DNA from: JALOOX01 sp964557955
GTDB lineage: Bacteria > Desulfobacterota > Syntrophobacteria > Syntrophobacterales > Syntrophobacteraceae
Assembly: GCA_964557955.1 (NCBI GenBank)
Contig: CAZLCS010000029.1
Span: forward strand, 10,642-74,641
Direction: 5' to 3'
DNA length: 64,000 nt
Positions 33,529 through 42,714 of the stretch are shown in pieces. The notes under the pieces are model-generated. The model was not told where the DNA came from. It was given only the letters and a program-made list of their open reading frames with translations, and searched no databases. The first letter of the stretch is position 1. Each line of letters begins with the position of its first letter. Made by a program: the position numbers and the translations under genes.

Positions 33529-34293
33529 ATGCCTGAAATCCCCCTCAGCCGGCTTCCACGCCATGTTGCCATCATTATGGACGGCAATGGGCGGTGGGCA
33601 AAACAAAGACTGCGCCGAAGAATTCTGGGCCACGAGGAGGGCGCCAACTCGGTCAGGGAGGTTGTGCGGTGCTGTAGAAGGCTCGGCATCTCCTATTTGA
33701 CCCTCTATTCCTTTTCCAAGGAAAACTGGCAGCGCCCCGATGCTGAGGTATCGGGCCTCTGGCGTCTTCTGAGACGATTCTTGCGGTCGGAGCTCCAGGA
33801 GTTGATCGACAAGGAAATCCGCCTCTGCCATTGGGGAGACAGGGAAGGGATTCCCGATGACGTTCTTGCCGACTTGGAGCATGCTACACGGGCAACCGCG
33901 AAATTCGATCGATTGTTCCTGAGTCTTGCCTTGAATTACGGAGGGCGCCAGGAGATCGTCAGTGCGGCAAGGCTTTTCTCCCAGGATGTCCTGGCTGGCA
34001 GGCGCCGGCTGGAGGATCTTACGCCGGAGCTGTTTTCGACCTATCTGTTCTCGTCGGGTTTTCCGGATCCCGATTTGATCATTCGCACAGGGGGCGAGCA
34101 CAGGTTGAGCAACTTCCTCCTGTGGCAGTTGGCCTATGCCGAAATCTACGTCACACCCACTCTTTGGCCTGATTTCAGGGAACCTGAGTTCCTGCTGGCT
34201 CTGGAGGACTATGGGAGGAGGGAGCGACGATTCGGCAAGACCAGCGAGCAGGTGGTTGCCGACTTGGCTTCCGCTGTGGATTCCAATCAGTGA
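33529..34293 (+). CDS. uppS: Undecaprenyl diphosphate synthase
   Basis: 254 residues. HVAIIMDGNGRWAK carries the catalytic Asp and the substrate-binding Asn-Gly-Arg, followed by LGHEEGANSVREVV, YSFSKENWQRP, and the C-terminal PDLIIRTGGEHRLSNFLLWQLAYAEIY. Makes the C55 lipid carrier for peptidoglycan and O-antigen by cis-prenyl addition. Two bases after frr, so tightly coupled to the translation genes. Confidence 0.96.
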   Translation: MPEIPLSRLPRHVAIIMDGNGRWAKQRLRRRILGHEEGANSVREVVRCCRRLGISYLTLYSFSKENWQRPDAEVSGLWRLLRRFLRSELQELIDKEIRLCHWGDREGIPDDVLADLEHATRATAKFDRLFLSLALNYGGRQEIVSAARLFSQDVLAGRRRLEDLTPELFSTYLFSSGFPDPDLIIRTGGEHRLSNFLLWQLAYAEIYVTPTLWPDFREPEFLLALEDYGRRERRFGKTSEQVVADLASAVDSNQ

Positions 34294-34555
34294 GGGACCG
34301 TTTCCCTCCAGAAGACTTCATCATGTTCGGCCTCCTCATCCCTTTTGCTTTCAGCCTTTTCTGCAAATTGCGAGCACTCCATCCGTGGGGTTCATCCACC
34401 CCGGCGATTCATGGGTCTGCCTGCCCGAGCACACCACGCCATGAACTGATAGGGATTTGGATCGGGGGAAGCCGAATGGAAATCTCATGGTGCAACGACA
34501 GGGTGGTGTCTTGGCTGGAAGGCGCCGCTGTCTCGTTCTCGCAGGAGTCAGCGTC

Positions 34556-35368
34556 TTGAACTGGAGGGAAATAGGTTCGCATCAACAGAGGTTGATTACC
34601 GGGTTTGGCCTGGCGATTCCACTCTTTGTCCTGGTGGGGCTCGGGCCGTTATGGAGTTGGGCGATTCTCCTTACGGTTCTGTCTTGCCTGGCATTGTGGG
34701 AATTCGAGGCACTCATGTTTGCCGAGGGCATGCAACGTTGGGAGCGAATCGTCTATTATCTTCTCGGCCTGTGCATGCCCGGTTTCGCTTTTGCTGCTGC
34801 CGGCTCGGGGCTTCACGGGTGCCTGGTCCTGGGGATCTTTCTCGGGTTGGCGGGATTGCTGTTCTTCGCACCCAATGATCCTTTGGGTTTGGCTCGACTG
34901 GCGAACATGATATTCGGCTGGCTATACATCCCTTACCTGCTGTCTTATGTTCTGCTCATCGGTCGGACCGGGCAGGGGAGGGAATGGGTGTTTTTCTTGC
35001 TGTTAGTCACCATTGCCGGGGATGCGGGTGCATACTATGGTGGAAGAAAGTATGGGGCTCACAAGCTTTACGAACGTGTCAGTCCCAAGAAGACCATTGA
35101 GGGCTCGGCCTTCGGCTTCGTCGGCAGCCTGACTGTTGGCGGTATGTTGGGTACATTTTTGCTGCAGGAAGTACCTTTGACAACCATTCTGTTCGTGAGC
35201 GCCGTTCTCTCCTTGGCGGGCCAGATGGGCGACCTGTTCGAGTCCATGCTCAAACGCATGAGCGGAAGAAAGGATTCAAGCCATATCCTCCCCGGCCATG
35301 GCGGCATTCTCGATCGTTTGGACAGCCTGCTCTTTGTGTTTCCAGTCGTCTGGTCTGTCGCTTCATGA
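34556..35368 (+). CDS. cdsA: Phosphatidate cytidylyltransferase, likely TTG start
   Basis: 270 residues with about eight membrane helices and the diagnostic C-terminal signature SMLKRMSGRKDSSHILPGHGGILDRLD. Makes CDP-diacylglycerol from phosphatidate and CTP in the inner membrane. I choose the TTG at 34556 because GCAGGAG lies ten bases upstream and it gives a normal length; an ATG at 34487 would add 23 residues without homology. A 262-base gap of no recognised content separates it from uppS. Confidence 0.93.
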   Translation: MNWREIGSHQQRLITGFGLAIPLFVLVGLGPLWSWAILLTVLSCLALWEFEALMFAEGMQRWERIVYYLLGLCMPGFAFAAAGSGLHGCLVLGIFLGLAGLLFFAPNDPLGLARLANMIFGWLYIPYLLSYVLLIGRTGQGREWVFFLLLVTIAGDAGAYYGGRKYGAHKLYERVSPKKTIEGSAFGFVGSLTVGGMLGTFLLQEVPLTTILFVSAVLSLAGQMGDLFESMLKRMSGRKDSSHILPGHGGILDRLDSLLFVFPVVWSVAS

Positions 35369-35558
35369 GAGGTTGCATGCGGGCTGATATGTGGGGCGGA
35401 CGATTCCCAGAGTAATATTCATGCGGTATCTTTACTATTGAGGTGATTCTTGGGCCTTCCGACTCGATGCAGACCAGGCAAATGTTGATGATGATTCGGT
35501 TCCGTGCCGATCAATAAGCGTTGGGGTTGGACCCGCAATTCCATCCGGAGTGGCTGAA

Positions 35559-36725
35559 GTGAAAAAGGTGGTCAGCATCCTGGGTTCCACGGGATCCATC
35601 GGAGTCAGTACCTTAGAGGTGATCCGGCAGTTCCCTGAATCGTTCGACGTCGCCGCTCTGGGTTGCGGGCGCAACGTGCAGCTGTTGCGCGAGCAGATTC
35701 GGGACTTCAATCCCCGTCTGGTTTCGGTGATCGACGAGGAGCATGCGGCAAAGCTTGAGGCTTTGCTGGATGGGGCCGGCCCCAGGCCGGAGATCGTCTA
35801 CGGCGAGCAGGGGTTCGGGCAGGTTGCCGCCATGCCCCGGAGCGAGATCGTTGTGTCCGCCATGGTAGGGGCGGCAGGGCTCCTCCCCACGCTGGAGGCC
35901 ATTCAGGCCGGGAAGCTGGTTGCGCTGGCCAACAAAGAGACCATGGTCATCGCCGGCAAGATCGTTACCGAGGCGGCTGCGAAGCACGGCGCCGTCATCC
36001 TGCCGGTGGACAGCGAGCACAGCGCCATCTTCCAGGCGCTTCAGGGGAACCATCCCGAGAATCTGAGGCGCATCCTGCTCACTGCATCGGGAGGTCCGTT
36101 CTTCTCGCTGGATTCGAAGGAATTGGCTCATGTGACTCCGGAGCAGGCTTTGCGTCATCCCAACTGGAGCATGGGACGGAAGATCACGATTGATTCGGCC
36201 ACGCTCATGAATAAGGGACTCGAGGTGATCGAGGCGCACTGGCTCTTCGGTGTTCCGGCAGAACAGATTGCCGTCCATGTTCATCCTGAGAGTATCATCC
36301 ATTCGATGGTGGAGTACATCGACGGTTCGGTGATTGCCCAGATGGGGATTCCGGACATGAAGATTCCCATCGCCTATGCATTGGCTTTTCCTCAGCGGCT
36401 CCCGGTCAACAGCCCGCCGCTGGATCTTTTCCGCCTTCAGAGGCTCACCTTCTTCCCGCCGGACATGGATCGATTCCCATGCCTGCGACTTGCGTTCGAG
36501 TCTTGCGAAGCCGGGGGCACTATGCCGGCCGTGCTCAATGCGGCTAATGAGGTTGCCGTGAGTGCATTTTTGGATAAGCAGATTAGTTTTATAGATATTG
36601 CACGGATCATTGATACCGTGATGAAGAAGCATCAGGTCAACGAAAGCCCGGATTTGGATGCCGTGCTGGCTGCCGATCGCTGGGCTCGGTGCGAAGCCGC
36701 CAAATGCTGCGCTGCGCAGGAATGA
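35559..36725 (+). CDS. dxr: 1-deoxy-D-xylulose 5-phosphate reductoisomerase, GTG start
   Basis: 388 residues. NADPH-binding VSILGSTGSIG at the N-terminus, LANKETMVIAG, ILPVDSEHSAIFQ with the metal-binding Asp-Ser-Glu, and ATLMNKGLEVIEAHWLF. Second step of the MEP isoprenoid route. The GTG at 35559 has GGAG eight bases upstream; a GTG at 35550 in the same frame is almost on top of that site and less likely. Supplies precursors used by uppS upstream. Confidence 0.95.
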   Translation: MKKVVSILGSTGSIGVSTLEVIRQFPESFDVAALGCGRNVQLLREQIRDFNPRLVSVIDEEHAAKLEALLDGAGPRPEIVYGEQGFGQVAAMPRSEIVVSAMVGAAGLLPTLEAIQAGKLVALANKETMVIAGKIVTEAAAKHGAVILPVDSEHSAIFQALQGNHPENLRRILLTASGGPFFSLDSKELAHVTPEQALRHPNWSMGRKITIDSATLMNKGLEVIEAHWLFGVPAEQIAVHVHPESIIHSMVEYIDGSVIAQMGIPDMKIPIAYALAFPQRLPVNSPPLDLFRLQRLTFFPPDMDRFPCLRLAFESCEAGGTMPAVLNAANEVAVSAFLDKQISFIDIARIIDTVMKKHQVNESPDLDAVLAADRWARCEAAKCCAAQE

Positions 36726-36738
36726 GTGAGGGTCTCCT

Positions 36739-37833
36739 TTGTTTACGATGATTGTTTCGACCGTTGTAGTTTTGGGTGTTTTGATCTTCGTCCATGAGCT
36801 GGGCCACTTTCTGATTGCCAAGTGGTCGGGTGTGAAGGTGCTCAAGTTCTCCCTGGGTTTTGGACCCAAACTGGCGGGCGTGACTCGCGGGGATACGGAG
36901 TACTGTGTATCGGCCATTCCTTTGGGCGGATACGTGAAGATGCTGGGCGAGGAAAGTGAAGGCGAAGAAGAGCTGAGCCCCGAGGAGGCCGCCAGGAGCT
37001 TTCCCGCTCAACCTGTCTTGAAGCGGATCGGCATTGTTCTGGCGGGTCCGGCTTCAAACTTTATTCTCGCCATTGTCATTTTTGCCCTGGTGTACACGTT
37101 CTCGGGCATGCAGATCATGACCACCGAGATCGGGGAGATTTCGCCCGGTTCGCCGGCGCAAGAGGTAGGATTGACTGCCGGGGATGTGATTCTTTCCGTG
37201 AATGACAAGGCCCTGAACGAATGGGAAGACCTCCCCAGGGCAATCCAGGGATCACGGGAAGAAGTCCTGAAGTTGACCGTTCGGCGTGGCGAAACAACGT
37301 TCAGGGTCGATGTAGCGCCAAGAATCAGTGAAGTCAAAAGCCCCTTTGGCGAGACGGTACAGCGCAGAGTGATCGGGGTCACACCTGCGGGCAAGTTCGC
37401 AACCGTGGAGGTTGGCCCTCTGGATGCCTGGTATCACAGCATTTCTCAGACGTATCGTTTGAGCAAGCTGTTTCTGGAGGCCATCGTCAAACTGATCCAG
37501 AGGATTCTGCCCCTTGAGACTCTGGGGGGTCCTATATTGATCGCTCAGATGGCAGGCAAGGTCGCCAGCGAAGGGATCATCTACCTGGTACTCTTTGCTG
37601 CAGCCATCAGCGTGAACCTGGCAGTGCTGAACCTGCTCCCCATTCCCGTTCTGGACGGCGGGCACATCCTCTTCTATCTCGTCGAGCTGGTGCTGGGGAG
37701 ACCTCTCGGGGTCAAGAAGGTCGAATTTGCCCAGAAGATCGGGATGTTCCTGCTGATTCTCCTGATGATCTTCGTATTCTACGTGGACATCAAGAGGGTC
37801 TTGTTCGGGGGAAATCCGGAACTCTTGCCCTGA
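36739..37833 (+). CDS. rseP: RseP-type site-2 intramembrane metalloprotease
   Basis: 364 residues. The zinc-binding HELGH lies in the first membrane helix (FVHELGHFLIAKW), and the third ligand in NLLPIPVLDGGHILF near the C-terminus. A single PDZ domain (GEISPGSPAQEVGLTAGDVILSVN) sits between; E. coli RseP has two. Cleaves membrane-spanning anti-sigma or signal peptide remnants. A zinc-finger anti-sigma with one membrane segment is encoded at 5.1 kb and is a possible substrate. TTG at 36739 is used because GAGGG is well spaced; ATG at 36748 is the alternative. Confidence 0.93.
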   Translation: MFTMIVSTVVVLGVLIFVHELGHFLIAKWSGVKVLKFSLGFGPKLAGVTRGDTEYCVSAIPLGGYVKMLGEESEGEEELSPEEAARSFPAQPVLKRIGIVLAGPASNFILAIVIFALVYTFSGMQIMTTEIGEISPGSPAQEVGLTAGDVILSVNDKALNEWEDLPRAIQGSREEVLKLTVRRGETTFRVDVAPRISEVKSPFGETVQRRVIGVTPAGKFATVEVGPLDAWYHSISQTYRLSKLFLEAIVKLIQRILPLETLGGPILIAQMAGKVASEGIIYLVLFAAAISVNLAVLNLLPIPVLDGGHILFYLVELVLGRPLGVKKVEFAQKIGMFLLILLMIFVFYVDIKRVLFGGNPELLP

Positions 37834-37847
37834 GATCTCGCCTGATC

Positions 37848-38558
37848 ATGAGAATTCTTGCCGCTGATACGTCCACCGGTTCCGGGAGCATCGCCCTTCT
37901 GGATGGAGGGAGAATTCTGCTGGAATGGGTGCTGGTCGCGAGCCAGACTCACAATCGACGTTTGTTGAGGTCCGTTGAAGATGCGCTGCATGCAGTCGGG
38001 TGGGACCTTGGGGATGTGAATGCCTTTGCAGTTACGGTGGGACCGGGGAGCTTCACCGGGCTTCGCATCGGACTCACCACTATCAAGACCCTGGCCTGGG
38101 CATCCGCGAAGCCCTTCATCGGCATCCCGTCACTGGATGTCCTGGCTGCGGCCCTTTCTCACTCTTCCTTGCCCATATGCCCGCTCATCGATGCGCACAA
38201 GCAGGAGGTCTACGGCTGCCTGTACCGTTCGGATTCAGCGGGAGATGTGCATCCCGTCGGCTCCTACCTGGCAATGCCGGCACAAGCGGTCGGCGATTGG
38301 GTCCGGGAGAAAACTCTCTTCTGCGGAGATGGTTGGCTGCTATATGGAAAGGTCCTGCAGGAACTGCTTGGGCCACTGGCGGTCGGAGCGGCTGCTCCCT
38401 TCCATCTCATCCGTGCCGGCGTCCTCGCAGAGTTGGCTCGAAAGAGGCTCGAGCGGGGCGAGTCGCACGATCCGGTGACCAGCGTTCCCCTGTACGTCCG
38501 GCTTTCGGAGGCGGAGCTCAAACACCCTCATCTCAAGCCGAATCTGTTCCTATCGTAG
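37848..38558 (+). CDS. tsaB: tRNA threonylcarbamoyladenosine biosynthesis protein TsaB
   Basis: 236 residues of the ASKHA fold: ILAADTSTGSGSIALL at the N-terminus, SQTHNRRLLRSVEDAL, VTVGPGSFTGLRIGLTTIKTLAW and PLIDAHKQEVYGCLY. Lacks the His pair used for metal by TsaD, as expected. Partner of TsaD and TsaE in making t6A37 in ANN-decoding tRNAs. Last gene of the plus-strand run; it converges with the ubiD-like gene 12 bases away. Confidence 0.93.
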   Translation: MRILAADTSTGSGSIALLDGGRILLEWVLVASQTHNRRLLRSVEDALHAVGWDLGDVNAFAVTVGPGSFTGLRIGLTTIKTLAWASAKPFIGIPSLDVLAAALSHSSLPICPLIDAHKQEVYGCLYRSDSAGDVHPVGSYLAMPAQAVGDWVREKTLFCGDGWLLYGKVLQELLGPLAVGAAAPFHLIRAGVLAELARKRLERGESHDPVTSVPLYVRLSEAELKHPHLKPNLFLS

Positions 38559-38569
38559 GGTCGGTTCCA

Positions 38570-40444
38570 TCACGAAGACCTGAGAATTTCCCAGGAGTCA
38601 ATTCCCAGCTCGGGAGCACGCTTGCGGACCCGGTCGACGATTTCCGGGTCCATGACGATGTCTTCGGGCCATTCACGGTGATGGCCGTCTTCAGGGCCTT
38701 TGCGGGTGGCGTCGACGACGACGCGACCGTCTCGCACAACCATGTCCCGCCTGGGATCTACATTGTTGAACGCTTTCCAGAGCACAAGCGAATAATCTTG
38801 GAGATCGACGGCTTCGTCACAGAGGACAAAGATGGAAAAGGGGTGGAGAACCGGTTGGTCCAGCAGTGCATCCCTGAAAGCCTGAGCCGATCGGTCTCCA
38901 GGCTTTCTAAGATTCACCAGGAGGATCCGATTTCGCGTCTCAAGCGGCGGCGCATGGTGGGCGGTCAGAAGCTCTGAGACCGAGTGCAGAGCGGTTTGAA
39001 TATCATTGGAGGTAGGGATTTCGAGCAGGCTTCCCCTCTCGGACCTTCTGTTCTCTCCCCCGACTCTCCGGGTGGCGTCCACTCCCAGCTTGCCCCCGAA
39101 AAGCGGATCCGGCGCACTGTGATCCAGAACGTCCAGGACGCCCTCCGTGATGGTGAGATCCTTCCCGAGGTCAACCCGATCGAGAACCTCTCTCAGGACC
39201 GTGCCGGGCTCGCTCAGATCCACCGTGTCGTCCACCAGAACCACGGCCTTGCAGAAGCTCATCTGTCCCTGCCCCCAGACGGCGCTCATGATGCGCCGGG
39301 CGTGTCCGGGGTATTCCTTGGCGATGGAAATGACGCTGAGGTTGTGAAAAACCCCCTCCCACGGGAGCCAGAAATCTCTAACCTCGGGCAAGACCGCATT
39401 CATGAGAGGCAGAAACACCCTCTCAGTGGCCTTGCCCAGGTAGCAGTCCTCCATGGGCGGCCTGCCGACAATGGTGGCTGCGTAGACGGGGTTTCGCCGA
39501 TGGGTGATGGCCGTGAGATGGAAGACGGGGTAATCGCCCACCAACGAATAATATCCGGTATGATCCCCAAAGGGACCCTCAATCCTCAGTTCATCAGGAT
39601 CCACATAGCCCTCCAGCACGAATTCGGCTTCTGCGGGCACCTCCAGGTCGACGGTGATGCAACGGGCCATAGGAACCGGCTGCCTCCGGATGAATCCCGA
39701 GAGCATCATTTCGTCGATGCCACGGGGGAGAGGGGCGGTAGCGGCATAGGTCGTCGCAGGATCGGTGCCGATGGCCACCGCGACGGGCATGCGCCGCTTC
39801 GATTTGCGGTACTCCTGGAAATAGTGGGAGCCGTCCTTGTGGATGTGCCAGTGCATCCCGGTGGTATTGCGGTCGAAGACCTGCAGACGATACATCCCCG
39901 CATTGCGCCGTCCGGTTTCGAGGCTGCGCGTGATGACCACGGGGAGCGTCACGAACGGCCCACCGTCCAGCGGCCAGCATTTGAGCACCGGGATGCGGCT
40001 GAGATCGATGTCACGGCCCGTCTGAACCACCTCCTGACACGGGGCGGCCTTCACCTTCCGGGGGAGGAATTTCAAAACCTCCAGGCCCATGGGGAGCAGG
40101 CGAAAGGCGTCCCGGAGCGACTTGGGGGGCTCCATCTGGATGAACTGGCGCAGCCTGCCTGCCAGGGTCTCCAGGTCGGGCACACCGAGAGCCATGCAGA
40201 TTCGGCCCTCGCTCCCGAATGCGTTGGTCAAGACCGGAAAGTCGGAGCCCACAACCCTTTCGAAGAGGAGAGCCTTGCCCCCGCCCGTGCTCTTACAGGC
40301 CAGATCTGTGATATGTGTGATCTCCAGATCCCTGGAGACCGGCGCTTTGATCCTCTGGAGCTCGCCGGCGCTTTCCAGGGCGAGCATGAAGTCTTGAAGA
40401 TTTCGATAGGCTGTTTTCATGAGAGGATGGTGCTCCGGAGTCAT
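38570..40444 (-). CDS. UbiD-family decarboxylase (menaquinone-type)
   Basis: 624 residues. UbiD hallmarks: LPVLKCWPLDGGPFVTLP-like segment, MYRLQVFDRNTTGMHWHIHKDGSHYFQEY, and EGPFGDHTGYYSLVGDYPVFHLTAITHR around the prenyl-FMN and catalytic acid site. At over 600 residues it matches the long form linked to the futalosine menaquinone route rather than the 490-residue UbiD. Would decarboxylate an aromatic ring precursor and need UbiX-made prenylated FMN. No other quinone gene is in the window. Starts at 40444 and 40420 are both possible. Confidence 0.85.
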   Translation of the reverse strand: MTPEHHPLMKTAYRNLQDFMLALESAGELQRIKAPVSRDLEITHITDLACKSTGGGKALLFERVVGSDFPVLTNAFGSEGRICMALGVPDLETLAGRLRQFIQMEPPKSLRDAFRLLPMGLEVLKFLPRKVKAAPCQEVVQTGRDIDLSRIPVLKCWPLDGGPFVTLPVVITRSLETGRRNAGMYRLQVFDRNTTGMHWHIHKDGSHYFQEYRKSKRRMPVAVAIGTDPATTYAATAPLPRGIDEMMLSGFIRRQPVPMARCITVDLEVPAEAEFVLEGYVDPDELRIEGPFGDHTGYYSLVGDYPVFHLTAITHRRNPVYAATIVGRPPMEDCYLGKATERVFLPLMNAVLPEVRDFWLPWEGVFHNLSVISIAKEYPGHARRIMSAVWGQGQMSFCKAVVLVDDTVDLSEPGTVLREVLDRVDLGKDLTITEGVLDVLDHSAPDPLFGGKLGVDATRRVGGENRRSERGSLLEIPTSNDIQTALHSVSELLTAHHAPPLETRNRILLVNLRKPGDRSAQAFRDALLDQPVLHPFSIFVLCDEAVDLQDYSLVLWKAFNNVDPRRDMVVRDGRVVVDATRKGPEDGHHREWPEDIVMDPEIVDRVRKRAPELGIDSWEILRSS

Positions 40445-40457
40445 GAGAGGATTGCTG

Positions 40458-40490
40458 TTTAAAGAAACGGCCCTCCTGAGGGAGAGCCGT
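40458..40490 (-). terminator. Intrinsic terminator downstream of the helicase-like gene
   Basis: On the minus strand ACGGCTCTCC-CTCA-GGAGGGCCGT forms a 10-bp stem with one T-G wobble and a four-base loop, followed by TTCTTTAAA. It lies 57 bases after the helicase-like stop and just before the start of the UbiD gene. Confidence 0.75.
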
Positions 40491-40546
40491 CATTTGAAAA
40501 TCCGACGCCGGGCAGCGCCGGCATGAGATGATCACGATTCGGTGGT

Positions 40547-42001
40547 TCAGTTCATCGTGGACGAGAGCAGTACATCGGGATGTACGCCGTAGTTGTAACT
40601 TCTCATGCGGAAGTAGTTTTCCAGAAGTCCGACCTTCTGGTCGACATAGTCGTATATGACGATACGACGACCTTCCGCGGAATTGCCGTTCTGAGAAAGG
40701 CTTCGAAGAGCCTGTGCCAGGGTCTTATGGAAGTAGGTCGGTACCGCAAGAAAAAGGACCCTTGAATGAAAATGCCTGAGGCATGCCGTCAGAGTACGTT
40801 CATTCACCAGGACGGCTGCCGGCTCATCGGTAAAATCCGGCCCTGAGCACGCCTTGGCAGCCTCCAGATCCTCGCCTTCTTCCTCTATACGAGAAGTGCT
40901 CGGCTCAACGAAGGGCGTCGCCTTGATGCCACGTTTGGCGAGAGCCGTGCTCAACACCTTATCCTGATCGTCCCCCCCCGTAAGGACCAGAAGGGATTCT
41001 GCGGCTTTGCGGATTTCCGCCTCAATGTCATCCACGATCATGCGCGTCCTCTCTGGATCCTTCACGAGAGTGCGGAGCATGCGTGGATAGTCACTTCGAG
41101 AACGGTAGGGAAAGTCAAAATCCGTGGCGCGAGCCACCACATGAGCAGGAATGATGCCGCGACCTTCACGGGCGTCCTTGTCGTTGATGGTGTAAACGAC
41201 ATCACCCACATAATAATAAACCAGCTTTGAGAGGCGGTCTTTTCGCTGGCCGGCATGTGAAAGGCCCAGCATATAGCGCGTATCAAAGTTTGTAACCAGG
41301 TGTGTCAGAACCTTTGACGGGCACCTCTGGCAGTCATCCATGATAAGGTAACCGATTTTCTCATACACTCTGCGCCATGAACGCGTGATCTCACCAGTGT
41401 GAGCGATGGTGATTTGTTTTCCGATGCTCTGGGAGCCATTAGCAATGACTCCTACTGCCGACCTGGGAATCTGAAGGAAATTTTCAACCTTGATGAGCCA
41501 GTTCTCCAAGAGCTCCTGTTTGGGGATCAGGACCAGCGTCGGTTGTCTTCTCTGAGCAATGGTGTAGAGAGCGATGACCGTCTTTCCACTCTTATGCCCC
41601 CCCACCAGTGTGGCAAAATCATTATTCAGAACGCTTTCTGCTGCATCCTGCTGGTAAGCTTTGAGTTGACCGTGGAATTCTATGGGAATGGGCTCGAAGG
41701 ATCTCCTTCGGTCAGATATGCGGTAGGGCTGTTGAAATTTCTTGCAGAGATCCGTGAACTGGTCCAGAAATCCCCTCGGCAGAAGGTAGTAACGTCCCTT
41801 CTGACGGAGGCAGCTGATCTGCGCCGGAATACTTCCAATCCACTCCCCCCGGTTGTGGCGCATTTCATAATCTGGATTGGTGAAGACCAACCGCTCATGA
41901 AGCTTGCGCTCCAGCAACGGCATCAACCCCTCGGTCGGGACCTTCAGCCATTCGCCCAGTACGACGTTCAGTGTCTTGCTCACCATCGCAAAAACCTTCA
42001 C
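40547..42001 (-). CDS. Degenerate SF2 (XPB/SSL2-like) helicase-fold protein
   Basis: 484 residues. An N-terminal domain (LHERLVFTNPDYEMRHNRGEW, YYLLPRGFLDQF) is of the type found before certain DEAD/DEAH helicases. Walker A is kept at residues 134-141 (GGHKSGKT). Motif II, normally DECH or DEAH, is DDCQ (222-225) in YLIMDDCQRCP; motif III, normally SAT, is SHA in LGLSHAG. The C-terminal lobe is short: VIYDYVDQKVGLLENYFRMRSYNY resembles the end of this family, but no QxxGRxxR motif VI is seen. ATP binding is plausible, true helicase action doubtful. Transcribed alone, ending in a strong terminator. Confidence 0.75.
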   Translation of the reverse strand: MKVFAMVSKTLNVVLGEWLKVPTEGLMPLLERKLHERLVFTNPDYEMRHNRGEWIGSIPAQISCLRQKGRYYLLPRGFLDQFTDLCKKFQQPYRISDRRRSFEPIPIEFHGQLKAYQQDAAESVLNNDFATLVGGHKSGKTVIALYTIAQRRQPTLVLIPKQELLENWLIKVENFLQIPRSAVGVIANGSQSIGKQITIAHTGEITRSWRRVYEKIGYLIMDDCQRCPSKVLTHLVTNFDTRYMLGLSHAGQRKDRLSKLVYYYVGDVVYTINDKDAREGRGIIPAHVVARATDFDFPYRSRSDYPRMLRTLVKDPERTRMIVDDIEAEIRKAAESLLVLTGGDDQDKVLSTALAKRGIKATPFVEPSTSRIEEEGEDLEAAKACSGPDFTDEPAAVLVNERTLTACLRHFHSRVLFLAVPTYFHKTLAQALRSLSQNGNSAEGRRIVIYDYVDQKVGLLENYFRMRSYNYGVHPDVLLSSTMN

Positions 42002-42160
42002 AATAAAACGATAAGACCCCGGCCAGGAGGCCTGCTAACTGAAACCGAACCCAACTGTCATGGCGCTGGATCGAGGGCGCAAGGGAATCGAGCCGCCCTT
42101 GGAGTCACTATCGGTAGAATAGCGCCAAGAATTCAGGTTCTTATGCTGACCACAATGAAT

Positions 42161-42189
42161 TTGACTTGGGATTTGTGCACATTTATATC
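42161..42189 (+). promoter_or_regulatory. Sigma-70-like promoter
   Basis: TTGACT, 17 bases, TATATC. It points to the small gene at 42260 and would give a leader of roughly 65 bases. Confidence 0.6.
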
Positions 42190-42259
42190 CTAACCCACAT
42201 TTCCTCACATTGGAACCCGCTTTCAATTCGCACGACTCCACCGGAAAGGGACGTAAAAC

Positions 42260-42583
42260 ATGGAAGATCGCTTGACCCAACCCATCGATCTGCTCGCCGA
42301 CCTGGCACGTGACTATCAGAAGAAATACATCGAACTGGAAGAAGCCATTCGACAGGTTCCGACGGAAAGGCTGCCTCAGCAGCTCAAGGTTCTTGCCGAG
42401 TCCGCAACAGACCGCTTCCGCTCGGCCCAGATGTTGCTCGCACGACACATGACCCATGATGCTGCACTGCAAAATGAGGAGACCTTACAAATGCTGTGCG
42501 TTGTCTTCCGGTGTTTCGACGAAATGCGGATCGTGTTTCAGATCCTGCTGGAACGTTTTCCCCGAAACGATATGCAGAGTTGA
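42260..42583 (+). CDS. Small helical protein of unknown function
   Basis: 107 residues, predicted mostly helical (ETLQMLCVVFRCFDEMRIVFQILLERF; LLADLARDYQKKYIELEEAIRQV). No signal peptide, motif or family recognised. A good ribosome-binding site (AAGGGA, nine bases) and an upstream promoter-like sequence support it as a real gene. It lies alone between the divergent helicase-like gene and the convergent mltA. Confidence 0.65.
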   Translation: MEDRLTQPIDLLADLARDYQKKYIELEEAIRQVPTERLPQQLKVLAESATDRFRSAQMLLARHMTHDAALQNEETLQMLCVVFRCFDEMRIVFQILLERFPRNDMQS

Positions 42584-42714
42584 CCACCGCTTCCGCCATG
42601 AGCCGAGGGTGCATTCCGCCCAGGCCCTTCAACGGCAATCGACGCCCTCAGCTTTTGTCTTACTTTACTAACATGCTTTGTATCGGATGGAAAATATTTT
42701 TGGCGTACTGGGAT

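Noticed and set aside
38984..40462. 492-codon plus-strand open frame
   Set aside because: Antisense shadow of the UbiD-family gene.
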